Part shown: one piece after another, positions 20,770-30,409 of the stretch
Layout: each line of letters opens with the position of its first letter
Numbering within the stretch: the stretch's first letter is position 1
DNA from: Folioceros fuciformis
Lineage: Eukaryota; Anthocerotophyta; Anthocerotopsida; Anthocerotales
Length of the DNA: 37,575 nt
NCBI GenBank assembly: GCA_049999805.1
Contig: JBNGIO010005394.1
Coordinates: forward strand, 1-37,575
Direction of reading: 5' to 3'
Notes under the pieces: model-generated
The model's database searches: none
What the model saw: only the letters and a program-made list of their open reading frames with translations
What the model was told of the DNA's origin: nothing
Translations under genes and position numbers: made by a program

Positions 20770-22518
20770 ATGTACAAGAACCAGCTTCAGGAGCTAGCTC
20801 AGAGGAGCTGTTGCAATCTTCCGGCCTATGCTTGCATCCGAGAGGGTCCTGACCATGCCCCACGCTTCAAGGCCACCGTGACCTTCAATGGGGAGACGTT
20901 CGAAAGTCCCACATACTGCAGCACTTTGCGCCAAGCCGAGCATGCTGCTGCCGAAGTGGCCCTCAATACCCTGTCCCGGAGGGGTCCATCGCAATCCTTG
21001 GCTGCAAGAATTCTGGTGGGTGTTGCCCCACCGTCCCACTCGTCTCCTGCCTTTGCTCGCACTTGACTTTCTGGCTGCCAATGTGCAACGGAGGTTGGTG
21101 GTGTTGGTGCTGGGCGCAGGACGAGACGGGGGTTTGCAAAAATCTACTCCAGGAGACTGCTCAACGGGCTGGAGTTTCCCTTCCTGTCTACACCACCACG
21201 CGCTCGGGACCAGGGCATTTGCCTGTGTTCACCTGCACGGTTGAGGTCTCTGGGATGGCATTTTCTGGAGAAGCCGCCAAGACGAAGAAGCAAGCAGAGA
21301 AGAATGCTGCCCTCACTGCGTGGTCTGCTCTCAAGCAGTGTAAGCGCGCCATACTCACCTCCTCCTTCAAGCGTGTAGCTCCCTGTGTTTCTTCGGTGTG
21401 TTGGAATTTGTTTGTTTTATTGTCATGGGTACTGTTTCTTCCTTTCGTGAATCAAAGTTTGCGAGCTCTGTGCGCTCCTTGTTTATGAATACCTTGCAGG
21501 CTCATCTGTAGTTGTGCATTGCTTTCATACACAGATTTAGGTAGGAATGTGATGCGTATTTGATGAAGAAATTGTGAATGTGTCTGTATGTGAATCACAT
21601 GCAGTTGTAAGTCAAGGGCGGTCTTCATCACAAGCTTTGGATACGGAGGTGAGTGAAGAGCAAGAGCAGAACACAATTGCGAGGGCTCTTGCGTATGTCC
21701 ACAGCAAAGAGGAGATGGGCACTTCTACGGGTGTGGAGTGTAGCCCTCTTCAGCAGCAGCTTGCTCCTTGGCAGCATCCGCTAGCCTCAAAGGCTCCACC
21801 TTCGAGGTCAAAAGTGCTGTCTGTTCACGAGGGAGGTGGGCCGGGTGTAACACGGCAGTATCGCAGCAGGGCAGCCTGGTTGCACGGCGATGCAGGACCT
21901 GTGGGCCCCATGTCGGCCACAGGCTCAATGTCGGCCAACAACCAACAGCATTCCAAGAATATGGTAGTGAAGAGTGGGCAGAGCTGCCAGTCGCTTATCA
22001 CCCGGCCTCATCACTCTGTAGTGTGTGGATCGGGCTCCTCACTGGCCAGGGAAGTTGTGGGCGCCAACAGGCATATGGGTCGTATAAATGCCATGGCAGG
22101 TCGCAGCGTGGAAGCTTGTGGAAGCAAAGATATCGGTGAAGGGTCTCTGTCCATGGAAGCACATTTGAAGGATGACGACGAGTGGCTTCAGCCGGACACT
22201 CGTAAATCAAGCAGTATCGGAAGTAGTGGTATGATTGAATCCTCCAATGTGAGCAGACATTCGCTCTGTGGCTCCTACAACCCCATGATGTGGGCTGGTG
22301 GTGGTAGTTCGGACTGGTGGAATTGGCAGACATCCAACCTATCAGCTGCTCACCGTGGGAACATGCATGTTGGCTCTAGTTTAGCTCCACCCGTGTGTGT
22401 GCGGTCCATGGTAACTGTCCATGCCACACCTCCAAGAGTAGTTGCGGATGAAACGGAGAGCATTTCCTGCGAAGGGGAACAAGCTACTAGGCAGGTGCTT
22501 TGTCAGCTGCGGCTTTGA
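20770..22518 (+). CDS. Plant double-stranded-RNA-binding protein (DRB family)
   Basis: Three coding exons, 20770-21015, 21120-21339 and 21605-22518, give 459 residues with matching phases (donors GTGGGT and GTAAGC, acceptors GCAG). The start MYKNQLQELA is the usual DRB2/3/5-type N terminus. An AG acceptor 2 bp before the ATG (20766-20767) implies a non-coding first exon. dsRBD1 is residues 1-70 (YKNQLQELAQRS, FKATVTFNGETF, AEHAAAEVALNTL). dsRBD2 is about 83-150 (CKNLLQETAQRAGVSLPVYT, KKQAEKNAALTAWSALKQ). EEQEQNTIARALAYVHSKEE follows, as in plant DRBs. The last 250 residues are Ser/Gly-rich and unrecognised. DRB proteins bind dsRNA or miRNA precursors and assist DICER-LIKE enzymes. A CAG|GTGCTT near 22494 could be a further donor, so the 3' end is less certain. 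Confidence 0.9.
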
Positions 22519-23018
22519 TGATGCTGGTATGCATGTGACAGATTCATTCGTTGCACTGACCATGAAATCGAGATGGTTTTTGTTCAGTGCTTGCCACCTT
22601 TTTAAAGATTGCTGCCAACAGGTTTGAGCAACTATTTTGAGTTTATACATGTAAACCTAGTGTGCACCTGAAAGTGCGCGCGGCTTTTACTTCTGACCAT
22701 GTAAGTGACTAGTTGATTGTTTTTGTTTCATGGGGTTGTGACAATCTTGGCCATCTCTCCTGAGCTTATTCAGCCAGCCAGCCAGCCGCTTGCGCCTCTC
22801 GAATTCTTAAGCAAGATGAGGGCTCGTGGCAGCAGAATGCATACTCTAGATAGTGTGTATGTAGTTTGTGGGTGTGTGTGTGTGGGGTGTTTTGTCTATG
22901 AGGACACGAGGTTGGGGATAGTGAAGTGTGTGAGACGAGCAAAGCTGGGATGGTAGTTGATGGACCTCAGTTTTTTGTTTCGTGTACAATACATGCACGA
23001 AAGTGGAATGAAAACGTT
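22519..23018. other. 3' flank of the DRB gene
   Basis: Probably the 3' untranslated region, with T-rich and GTGT-rich stretches near 22855-22890. No gene is seen. Confidence 0.45.
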
Positions 23019-23512
23019 TCATCTTCTAGGGACTGACATCATCAGTGAATGCGTAGGAGAACTGTCTGTATATGTATGTCCACATGAGCCTCCTGAACCG
23101 GGTGTGGAGTAATGCGCCACAGAAGCAGACTTGATGCTGGGTGGCATATACACCGCGGGAACAGAGGAGTACCTAGTCCAAGGAAGTAGTGACTGAAGAT
23201 ACATAATATGCGTAGGTTGTTAGGGAGGAGGAGGTGTAAGAATATGGAGGACGATTCTTTTGGAGGTAGTAGGCCAGAGGAGGTGGTGCTTCCATGTACT
23301 GGCGGTGGTTCAGCACCGTGCACAACATTCATGTAGGATGCTGCCGTCGCTGGCTCTCTTCCAGCTCTGGCTCTTCGTGTTGCTGGCTCTGCCTGCTTGT
23401 CAGGGTTTGTTGTGCTTCTAGCCGGTCCCTGCATTCTAGCAAGCGGGTGCTGTTTCGATGCGCTCTGCACGATATTGTTGAAACTCCGAGGCACCTTGGA
23501 GCCGCGCACCAC
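23019..23512 (-). other. Unassigned minus-strand open frames
   Basis: A 156-codon frame (23512-23042, opening with GTG) reads RSFNNIVQSASKQHPLARM and an Ala/Arg-rich stretch. A second frame (23204-23019) is Ser/Tyr/Pro-rich (RYSSVPAVYMPPSIKSAS), and an AG at about 23188 could join them by splicing. The composition is more protein-like than its surroundings, but I recognise no family. It could be a small spliced gene or chance. Confidence 0.2.
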
Positions 23513-24079
23513 TGTCGGGCCCCCAAGCTCGCTACTTTGGGGCCGATGAGACGTAGAGCAAGCACGACTTGGCCGGTGGCACCAAACCTCGTGTGGGGCT
23601 TGGACCGTCGGTTCGGGCGGGAGACGGGCTTTGCGGAAAATTTTGGGTGTAGGTAACGTTTGTGGTTGGAGAGCGAAACGTTTCTACACTCGTCAAGACG
23701 ACGCAGTCCGGATGCGCTCGCGCTAGCCTGAGTGTGGCCTGCAGACACGACTGCCTGGGCTTCTCCGCCTACAGTATACAGTCAGCCTCTGGTCCATCGA
23801 TAGGGCAGGACGCAGCACGACGATGGTAATGACTCTTCATGTATGCCTGGACATTGCAATCTGGAAAGGAATTATAATCTGTTGTCTGAACAGAGAGTTC
23901 CCTTCTGTTTGCTGTCGACGTCGGTCGCAATCTTTGAAGTGTGGCGGTGAGCGGCAGAGGAAGAGGAGAATGGATGCTCCATGAAGGAAGCCGATAGGTT
24001 ATTTGGTACAAGTGTGGTTGGAGATGGTGGTATCATCAACATCAGGAAGGGAGCAGGTAGCAGTTAGACGAAGGGGGAA
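23513..24079. other. 5' region of the PPR gene
   Basis: No gene is recognised. The part near 23900-24079 is the likely leader and promoter of the PPR gene at 24080. A plus-strand frame at 23294-23656 has no recognisable content. Confidence 0.4.
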
Positions 24080-26335
24080 ATGCTCCTGGCAGAGCAGCTG
24101 CCGTTGCTGTTGCGGCTGCAGCCATGCTCCCCTTCGCCGTCAGCACCTGCAGGATTGGCCGTCAAGACAACAACAATGGCCTGCAGTAGCAACAGCAGCA
24201 GGGAACGGCAGCACGTGCTGTGGCACCACTTCTTTGCCGACCCCAGTCAGTGGTGGGACAACAGGGCGGAGAAGAAGGGTCCGAGCCATCCGGACTTCAA
24301 GCACAAGGGCTCCAAGGAGGCCTTATGGCTGGACAATGCCAGTAAGCCCGAATGGGTGGATTTGCAGCTGGCCGTGTGGGATGCCCGCATGAGACTGACC
24401 GCAGAGGGTGTAGAGAGGTTGAGACAACTTTGTGAGCAGGGCCGCCCGTTGCAGGAGGCTGTGGAAGCGCTGGAGCTCCTGGTGCAGCAGGGGAGTTGCT
24501 CTTGCGCTCTCACCACCAATTCCCTCTTCTACCCAGTGCTTAAGATGTGCAGGCGTGGAACAGGTGCGGAGTTTGATGAGCAGGATCTGGGCTTGGCCAG
24601 GCGAGTCCACGCTCTTGCGGTGGCCACCGGCTTTCACGCGGACGCGTTTCTGGCCAACCACATCATCTCCATGTATGCGTCACATGGGGCTGTGGGCGAG
24701 GCGACGAGCGTCTTCACCGAGGTCACCGAGCCCAATGTCTACATGTGGGCATCCATCATCTGGGCGCATGCGCGACACGGGCAGCCCCAGCGTGCCATCC
24801 AGCTGTATCGGGACATGCGGCAAACTGGACTAGTGAAGCCGGACTCGCGTACCTTTGTGGGTGTTCTCACGGCTTGTGCCTCTGCGCAGGACCTGTGGGC
24901 CGGCAAGGAGGTGCATGTCCATATTCAGCAGCAGCAGCAGAATCAGCAGGAGCAGGAGCTGGATGACTTCGTCTCCTCCAGCTTGGTGCATATGTATGCC
25001 AAATGCGGCAGCCTGGAGGATGCTCGCAAGGTGTTCGACCAGCTGTCCACTAAAAATGTGGTGACATGGAATGCCATGATCGCAGGGTATGCCAGAGTAG
25101 GGATGGGCCGGCAGGCGCTGGACCTGTATGCAGGGATGCAGATGCAGGGCATGACTAGGGCAGCAGCAGCAGCTGCAGTAGGTGATCAGGTGACACTGGC
25201 CTGCCTCCTCCGAGCATGCGCCACCGTGGGAGCTGTTCAGCATGGGAAGCAGCTTCACTCACAGATCCGCGAGACAGGCCTGGAAGGAGACGCCGTGGTG
25301 GGCACTTCCCTGATCGACATGTATTGCAAGTGCGGGAGCTTGGAGGATGCTCGAAGGGTCTTTGATGCACTGCCCAACAGAGATGTGGTGGCATGGAATG
25401 CCATGCTGAACGGGTACGCTGAGCATGGGCTGGCGGGCATGGCCTTGGAGTGCTTCGGGCAACTGCAAATGCAGGTGGAGCAAGGAGGCAGCATCCGCCC
25501 GGATGCAGCAACCTTCGTTTCTGTCCTGGCTGCCTGCGGTCATGCTGGTCTTGTGCAGCAGGGCCAGGTCTACTTCCGGATGATGGTGGAGGAGCACAGC
25601 ATCCAGCCCACTGATCTCCACTATAACTGCATGGTCCATCTCCTGGCCCGGTCTGGCCTGCTGGAGGAGGCGGAAAGCATGTTGCTCACCACGTCCCTTG
25701 GCGACCCCGTGGTGGGCTGGACTGCATTGCTCACCGCTTGCAGAAGCTTTGGGGATGTGGAGCGAGGAAGGCGATGCTTCGAGCGTCTTGTGGAACGGGA
25801 GGCTCACGATGCCAGCTGTTACGTGCTGTTAGGCAACATCTACGCCAATGCAGGCAGGTGGGAGGATGTGGGCAGAATTGAGAGGCAGAGGAAGGAATCT
25901 GGAGCCAGGAAGTTAGCTGCCACGGCCTGCATCGAGGTGGAGGAAGAGATACACGAGTTTACTGTCGGGGACGTGAGGTTCAGCAGGCCCAACATCATCT
26001 TCAAGCTCAAAAGCGTGAATGCGAGGCTGACGGAGGAAGGAGGACACGTTCCCCACACGGAATTAGTACTGAAGGCTGTGTCTGAGCGGGAGAAGAAGGA
26101 TGCCCTGTGCGGGCATGCCGAGAAGCTGGCCTTAGCCTACGGTCTGCTGAACACTCCGGAGGGCACTCCTCTGCTCGTCACGAAGAATCTGCGCATGTGC
26201 AGCGACTGCCACAGCTCCACCCAGATCATGTCACGACTGGAGAGGCGGGAGATTATTGTGAGAGATGCTCATCGGGTGCACCGTTTCCTGGATGGATCTT
26301 GTTCCTGCGACGACCGCCGGATCCTCATTCCTTGA
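24080..26335 (+). CDS. PPR-DYW organelle RNA-editing factor with N-terminal PDF motif
   Basis: An intron-less ORF of 751 residues; M33 (24176) is an alternative start. Residues 1-40 could be a transit peptide. Residues 48-100 are a PDF motif (WHHFFADPSQWWDNR, PDFKHK at 71-76, ALWLDN), known from organellar single-stranded-DNA-binding OSB proteins and not a usual PPR part. PLS-type PPRs fill about 185-540 (LVHMYAKCGSLEDARKVFD at 302-320, LIDMYCKCGSLEDARRVFD at 411-429), with Gln-rich (283-292) and Ala-rich (361-366) inserts. E/E+ motifs follow; the usual P-G-x-S-W box is missing before CIEVEEEIHEF. The DYW deaminase runs from about 636 and keeps the zinc and catalytic set: H679-A-E681, C707-x-x-C710-H711. 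The end reads CSCDDRR plus four residues instead of CSCxDYW. The family converts C to U in organelle transcripts. Confidence 0.93.
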   Translation: MLLAEQLPLLLRLQPCSPSPSAPAGLAVKTTTMACSSNSSRERQHVLWHHFFADPSQWWDNRAEKKGPSHPDFKHKGSKEALWLDNASKPEWVDLQLAVWDARMRLTAEGVERLRQLCEQGRPLQEAVEALELLVQQGSCSCALTTNSLFYPVLKMCRRGTGAEFDEQDLGLARRVHALAVATGFHADAFLANHIISMYASHGAVGEATSVFTEVTEPNVYMWASIIWAHARHGQPQRAIQLYRDMRQTGLVKPDSRTFVGVLTACASAQDLWAGKEVHVHIQQQQQNQQEQELDDFVSSSLVHMYAKCGSLEDARKVFDQLSTKNVVTWNAMIAGYARVGMGRQALDLYAGMQMQGMTRAAAAAAVGDQVTLACLLRACATVGAVQHGKQLHSQIRETGLEGDAVVGTSLIDMYCKCGSLEDARRVFDALPNRDVVAWNAMLNGYAEHGLAGMALECFGQLQMQVEQGGSIRPDAATFVSVLAACGHAGLVQQGQVYFRMMVEEHSIQPTDLHYNCMVHLLARSGLLEEAESMLLTTSLGDPVVGWTALLTACRSFGDVERGRRCFERLVEREAHDASCYVLLGNIYANAGRWEDVGRIERQRKESGARKLAATACIEVEEEIHEFTVGDVRFSRPNIIFKLKSVNARLTEEGGHVPHTELVLKAVSEREKKDALCGHAEKLALAYGLLNTPEGTPLLVTKNLRMCSDCHSSTQIMSRLERREIIVRDAHRVHRFLDGSCSCDDRRILIP

Positions 26336-27270
26336 AAGATGGGGATGCAGGGCAGTGCAATGCAACGCAAGGGCCTCCATATACCGTACTACACGCAGAA
26401 AGCTGGGACCGTGTCGTTTACACAACCCTACTCACGCGGGGTCGAGAAGACGACAGAACACGAACTGTACAATCATCTCACAATTCTTTTTCAACAACTA
26501 CAACAACTTCTTCATGCTGAGAAAGAAACGCCTCACGAGGAGAGTACTGTATCGGGAACTCGTGGAGATGGAAGCTAATCAAAGTCATTCCCAAGTACTG
26601 TACATAATAAACGAGGAAAACCCTTGTGTAGAGAATCTGGGCCTGGGCTATCAAAGGGACTGTTCTGTTCACAGGAGCCGTAGGAGGGGTGCTTAAGGTC
26701 TGCCAACTGCAAAACTGGTCCCCAGTAGCGAATAGGTGACCAACTGGGAATTAGATTCCAAGACATTTAAATTCGAAAATATTGTATGTAGTATACTTTT
26801 TCTTCCGTTCGATCGTCCATGGCTCTGGCTCTGGCTCTGTGCAAGGTCGAACATCGACAGTCGCTTGTCACTCACCCTGAGGCATCCTATGACACCCCAC
26901 CCAAAGAATACTGTACGCACCGCCAACTTGGGAACGGTACACCGCACAGCGACCAAAGAAAGTACATGCTACCTTCAGCATCGGAGCCCCCTATGCGTGC
27001 AGTGCAGGGATGTAATAATGCACTATACATACCTGGGCATCCTTGCTAGTCTGTTGTTAGACTCACGTTCTAACAGCGGTATCTGAATCATGGCCACAGT
27101 ATGGCTATCGATGTGTGCATAGGGATTGTACTAGGAGCTCCCGCTCACCTCATTGTAGGGAGCCAACCCCCGGCAACCAAGGCCTTCAGTTGCAGCAGTC
27201 CAAGGAGCTCGGCATTCCCGCTCCCCAAAACGACGCGTGTGGGTGAGAACGGGTCTCCCAGCGATGCCGA
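26336..27270. other. Spacer between the two PPR loci
   Basis: No gene is seen. A CTGGCTCTGGCTCTG run lies near 26822. The 3' untranslated region of the upstream PPR gene should lie here. Confidence 0.45.
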
Positions 27271-29652
27271 TCGTTACTAGGAGCACGAGCGCTTGTGGCA
27301 ACAAGTTTTTCTGGACCCTACCCTGTGGTGGGACAACAGACGACATGAGAAGAGCTCTCGCTCTCCTGACTTCCGGCGTATGGGGTCTGGCGAGGGGCTG
27401 TGGTTAGACAACATGTTCAACCAGCTTGGGTGGATGACCACCTGCTTTCCTCCGGGCTGCAGATAGTTCAAGGTGCTTCTCCTTGCAAGCCGAGACCTCG
27501 GGATATCCTTGAACCTGGTGGGCGTGGATGATCTGTAGTGGGCTCCATGTGCAGCAGTGTAAGGAACTCAACACCTTGCACTCCCGGGAAAATGTGTGGG
27601 TGGGGACGGGTTTTAGGGTTCAAGCCAGCTTGGGTTGACAGCACCTTGTCTCCTTGGATGCGCAGATGGGTCCCTCTCCTTCCAGGTCGACCTCCCCGGG
27701 TAAGCCTGAACTTGGCAGGCGTGAAGGATCGGACATGGATGTCGTCACGGCTGGAACGGTGAGCCTGTTATGTTATCAAGGAAAGCTTTCTGACGCCGTT
27801 GGATCCCTGGAATCTCTGGCGCAAACACACACTCTGTTATTTCTCGGACTCTGCTTTACACTGTGCTGAAACTGCGTTACAGCTAATAAGGATTTGGTTT
27901 TGGGGCGAGGGGTCCATGATCTCGCCATCAAACTGGGATACGAGTCGAGTGCGTACTTGGGGAACCATATCTTGCGCATGTATGCATCTGGAGGTAGGCT
28001 AGAGGAGGCCATGGGTGTGCTCATCAGAGTGAGGAAACCGGACGCCTTCATGTGCTCTTCCATCATCTTCGCGTACGCGAAGCATGGGAAACCTAGTGGG
28101 GCTGTAAAACTGTACCATGAGATGTGTAGGTCGGGAGTGAAGGCGGATGCTCACGTCTTTGTAGCTGCCCTTCAAGCTTGTGCATTGGCCGCCGACTCGG
28201 AATCTGGCAGAAAAGTACACGGTGATGTAGTGCACAGTGGCATTCCTACTAATCTATTTGTTGGCAATTGCCTGGTGGACATGTATGCAAAATGTGGTGA
28301 AATGAAAGATGCACGCCAGGTTTTTGACAGCATGGCCATAAAGGATGTGGTGACATGGACGGTGCTGATCGCCGGGTATGCACAGCAAGGGCTCAGCCGA
28401 GGGGCGCTAGTTGTGTATGGACTGATGGAGGAGGCGGGCCTCATTTTGCCTGACCGTGTTACCTTCGCTTGCCTTCTGAAGTGTGCAAGCACCTGTGCCT
28501 TACACACGGGCGTGCAACTGCACTCACAGATAGTCCAAAGGGGCCTGCTGGAAGACGTTATGGTGGGCAACTGCCTGGTGGACATGCACGCAAAATGTGG
28601 CAAACTAGAATATGTTCGCCAGGTATTTGACAGTATGGACACCAAGGATGTGGTGAGTTGGACCGCCCTCATTGCTGGGTATGCACAGCAAGGACTTGGC
28701 CAAGAGGCGCTTGCTATGTATGAACAAATGGAGGAGGCGGGTGGCGTGGACCGCCCTGATACCCGGATATGGTACTTGTGATGAAGGTCTCAAGGCACTA
28801 GCCTGTTTTGAGGAAATGTTAGGTGCTGGTGTTCAGCCTAATGATGCTACTTTTACTTGCCTTCTTGTAGCATGCAGTCATCGGGGACTTGTCCAAGAGG
28901 GTCGCAAGTACTTTTATTCCATGGCGGACCAGCATGGTATCAAACCTACTATTCAGCATTACACCTGCATGATCGATCTTCTTGGGCGTGCTGGCCATTT
29001 AGACGACGCAGAGAAGATGCTGTCATCCCTCGAGGGCGAAAGGAATGTTGTAGGCTTGATGTGTTTGTTGAACGCCTGCAAGAGTTACGGGGATACAGAG
29101 AGGGCAATGTGGTGTTTTGAAAGCATTGTCAGCCTGGACCGTCAGAAGGCTCCCGCCTATGTTCTCATGGCCAATGCGTATGCAGATGCAGGTAGGTGGG
29201 CCGATGTAGACAAGATTGAAACACTAAGGAAGGCAGCAGGAGCTAACAAGGAACCTGCAGTGGCTACCATTGAGGTGAAGAAGGAAGTACACAGATTTCT
29301 GGTGGGAGAAAGGAGAGAGGATATTGCACTAAAGGTGGAGAGCACGAGTGCCCGTTTGGAGAAGGAAGGAGGTCTTGTACCTCACACAAAATTGGTGTTG
29401 AAGCCACTGTGTGCGAGGGGTAAAGAAGAAATGTTTTGTGGTCATGCTGAGAAACTAGCTCTGGCCTTCGGTCTCTTGAACATTCCGAGTGGGACGCCTC
29501 TGGTGGTAACTAAGAACCTACTCGTGTACAGTGACTGCCACAGTTCCACGGAGATAATGTCGAGGCTTGAGAAGAGGGACTTTGCTGTAAGGGATAGGTT
29601 CCGTGTTCATCGATTCACAGCTGGTTGTTGCAGTTGTAACTGCCAACCGTGA
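27271..29652 (+). pseudogene. Decayed tandem paralogue of the PDF-PPR-DYW gene
   Basis: The same architecture is in pieces. The PDF motif is at about 27292-27420 (WQQVFLDPTLWWDNR, SPDFRR, GLWLDN), with a TAG directly before it. A duplicated spacer follows at 27410-27745. PPRs run from about 27750 to 28745 with an in-frame TGA near 27868. A junction near 28745, where repeats are missing and the frame shifts, leads to the E/E+ and DYW part ending at 29652. The HAE deaminase motif remains, but the CxxCH motif reads YSDCH (Cys to Tyr) and the end is CCSCNCQP with no DYW. Like its neighbour it lacks the P-G-x-S-W box. The two loci are probably a local duplication in which this copy lost function. 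Confidence 0.88.
27410..27745 (+). repeat. Diverged tandem duplication of about 195 bp in the PPR pseudogene
   Basis: About 27415-27540 (AACCAGCTTGGGTGGATG ... GGTGGGCGTGGATGATC) resembles about 27615-27740 (AGCCAGCTTGGGTTGACA ... GGCAGGCGTGAAGGATC). A second matching pair, TGCAGCAGT near 27193 and near 27550, suggests that the unit extends upstream. Alignment is by eye and gapped. Confidence 0.6.
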
Positions 29653-30165
29653 GGAGACAGGATGAGTTTCGCCAGCGTGCATACCGGTGACCGGGTTTCC
29701 GGAAGCGTGTACTTCTGGGGATCAATTTTTTCACACGTGCCTCTTTACTATTGATCAGTAACAATTGCGACAGATGCCTTCCGCGATACTTTGTCGCAAG
29801 GCTTACGGTTCGGAGTTATAGGGTTTAAATCCTAAGCCCTAAAACGTGGGCATTGGTTTCATCCCGTGGCCTTAGACTCAGTTGCAGTCAACAGGGCGTG
29901 TGTCATTCTCGTGCTTGTGTGTCATACTTGGTGGATACATGTCATCGTAGGATACTTGCGTGTGAGATCATATTTGGATACTTATGAGATCAAATATGTA
30001 AGTATTTGAGCTTTGCCACAGCCGCTATGTGTACCTACCTTACTAGCTTTGGCTTTGGCTAATGGCAATACTTTGTGGCCTCATGTATCACATGTAAGTG
30101 GCCTCATGTCATCCGCCATTCCATCGCCATGTGACTAGGGTGCGACCCACCCGTGTAGGTTCCAT
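29653..30165. other. No feature seen
   Basis: The 3' flank of the PPR pseudogene, with short words such as GGATACTT and CTTTGGCTTTGGC repeated. No gene. Confidence 0.4.
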
Positions 30166-30285
30166 GTTGATCATCGCCCTCACTCTCACGTTGCTCATCA
30201 CCCTCGCTCTTGCATTGCTCATCGCCCTCATTCTCACATTGTTCATCGCCCTCGCTCTCAAGTTGCTCATCACCCTTACTTAGAT
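30166..30285 (+). repeat. 24-bp minisatellite, five units
   Basis: Units start at 30166, 30190, 30214, 30238 and 30262, each beginning (G/A)TTG(C/A/T)TCATC(G/A)CCCT. Because 24 is a multiple of three, every frame stays open; the minus strand reads an eight-residue acidic repeat (GDEQxExE). No ATG or homology supports a real protein. Confidence 0.92.
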
Positions 30286-30409
30286 CTTCGAGCTGCCCTC
30301 CTACCGACCTTCCAATGCACTGTTGAGGGGCTGGCCAAGGGCTTGGTGCCAATTACTCTAAGTATTGTGGCCCATCACCATGCCATAAAGCTCACTCTAA
30401 AAGCAATTT
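30286..30409. other. Short spacer before Harbinger relic
   Basis: Nothing is recognised between the minisatellite and the transposase relic. Confidence 0.4.

Noticed and set aside
23294-23656. Plus-strand Cys/Trp/Ser-rich ORF
   Set aside because: Composition is that of an antisense frame; no domain, and the overlapping minus strand looks no worse.
24247-25807. Several minus-strand ORFs up to 182 codons under the PPR gene
   Set aside because: Antisense shadows of the GC-rich PPR coding sequence.
27868-27870. Stop codon repaired by U-to-C RNA editing
   Set aside because: Such editing acts on organelle transcripts; this is a nuclear locus with several other lesions.
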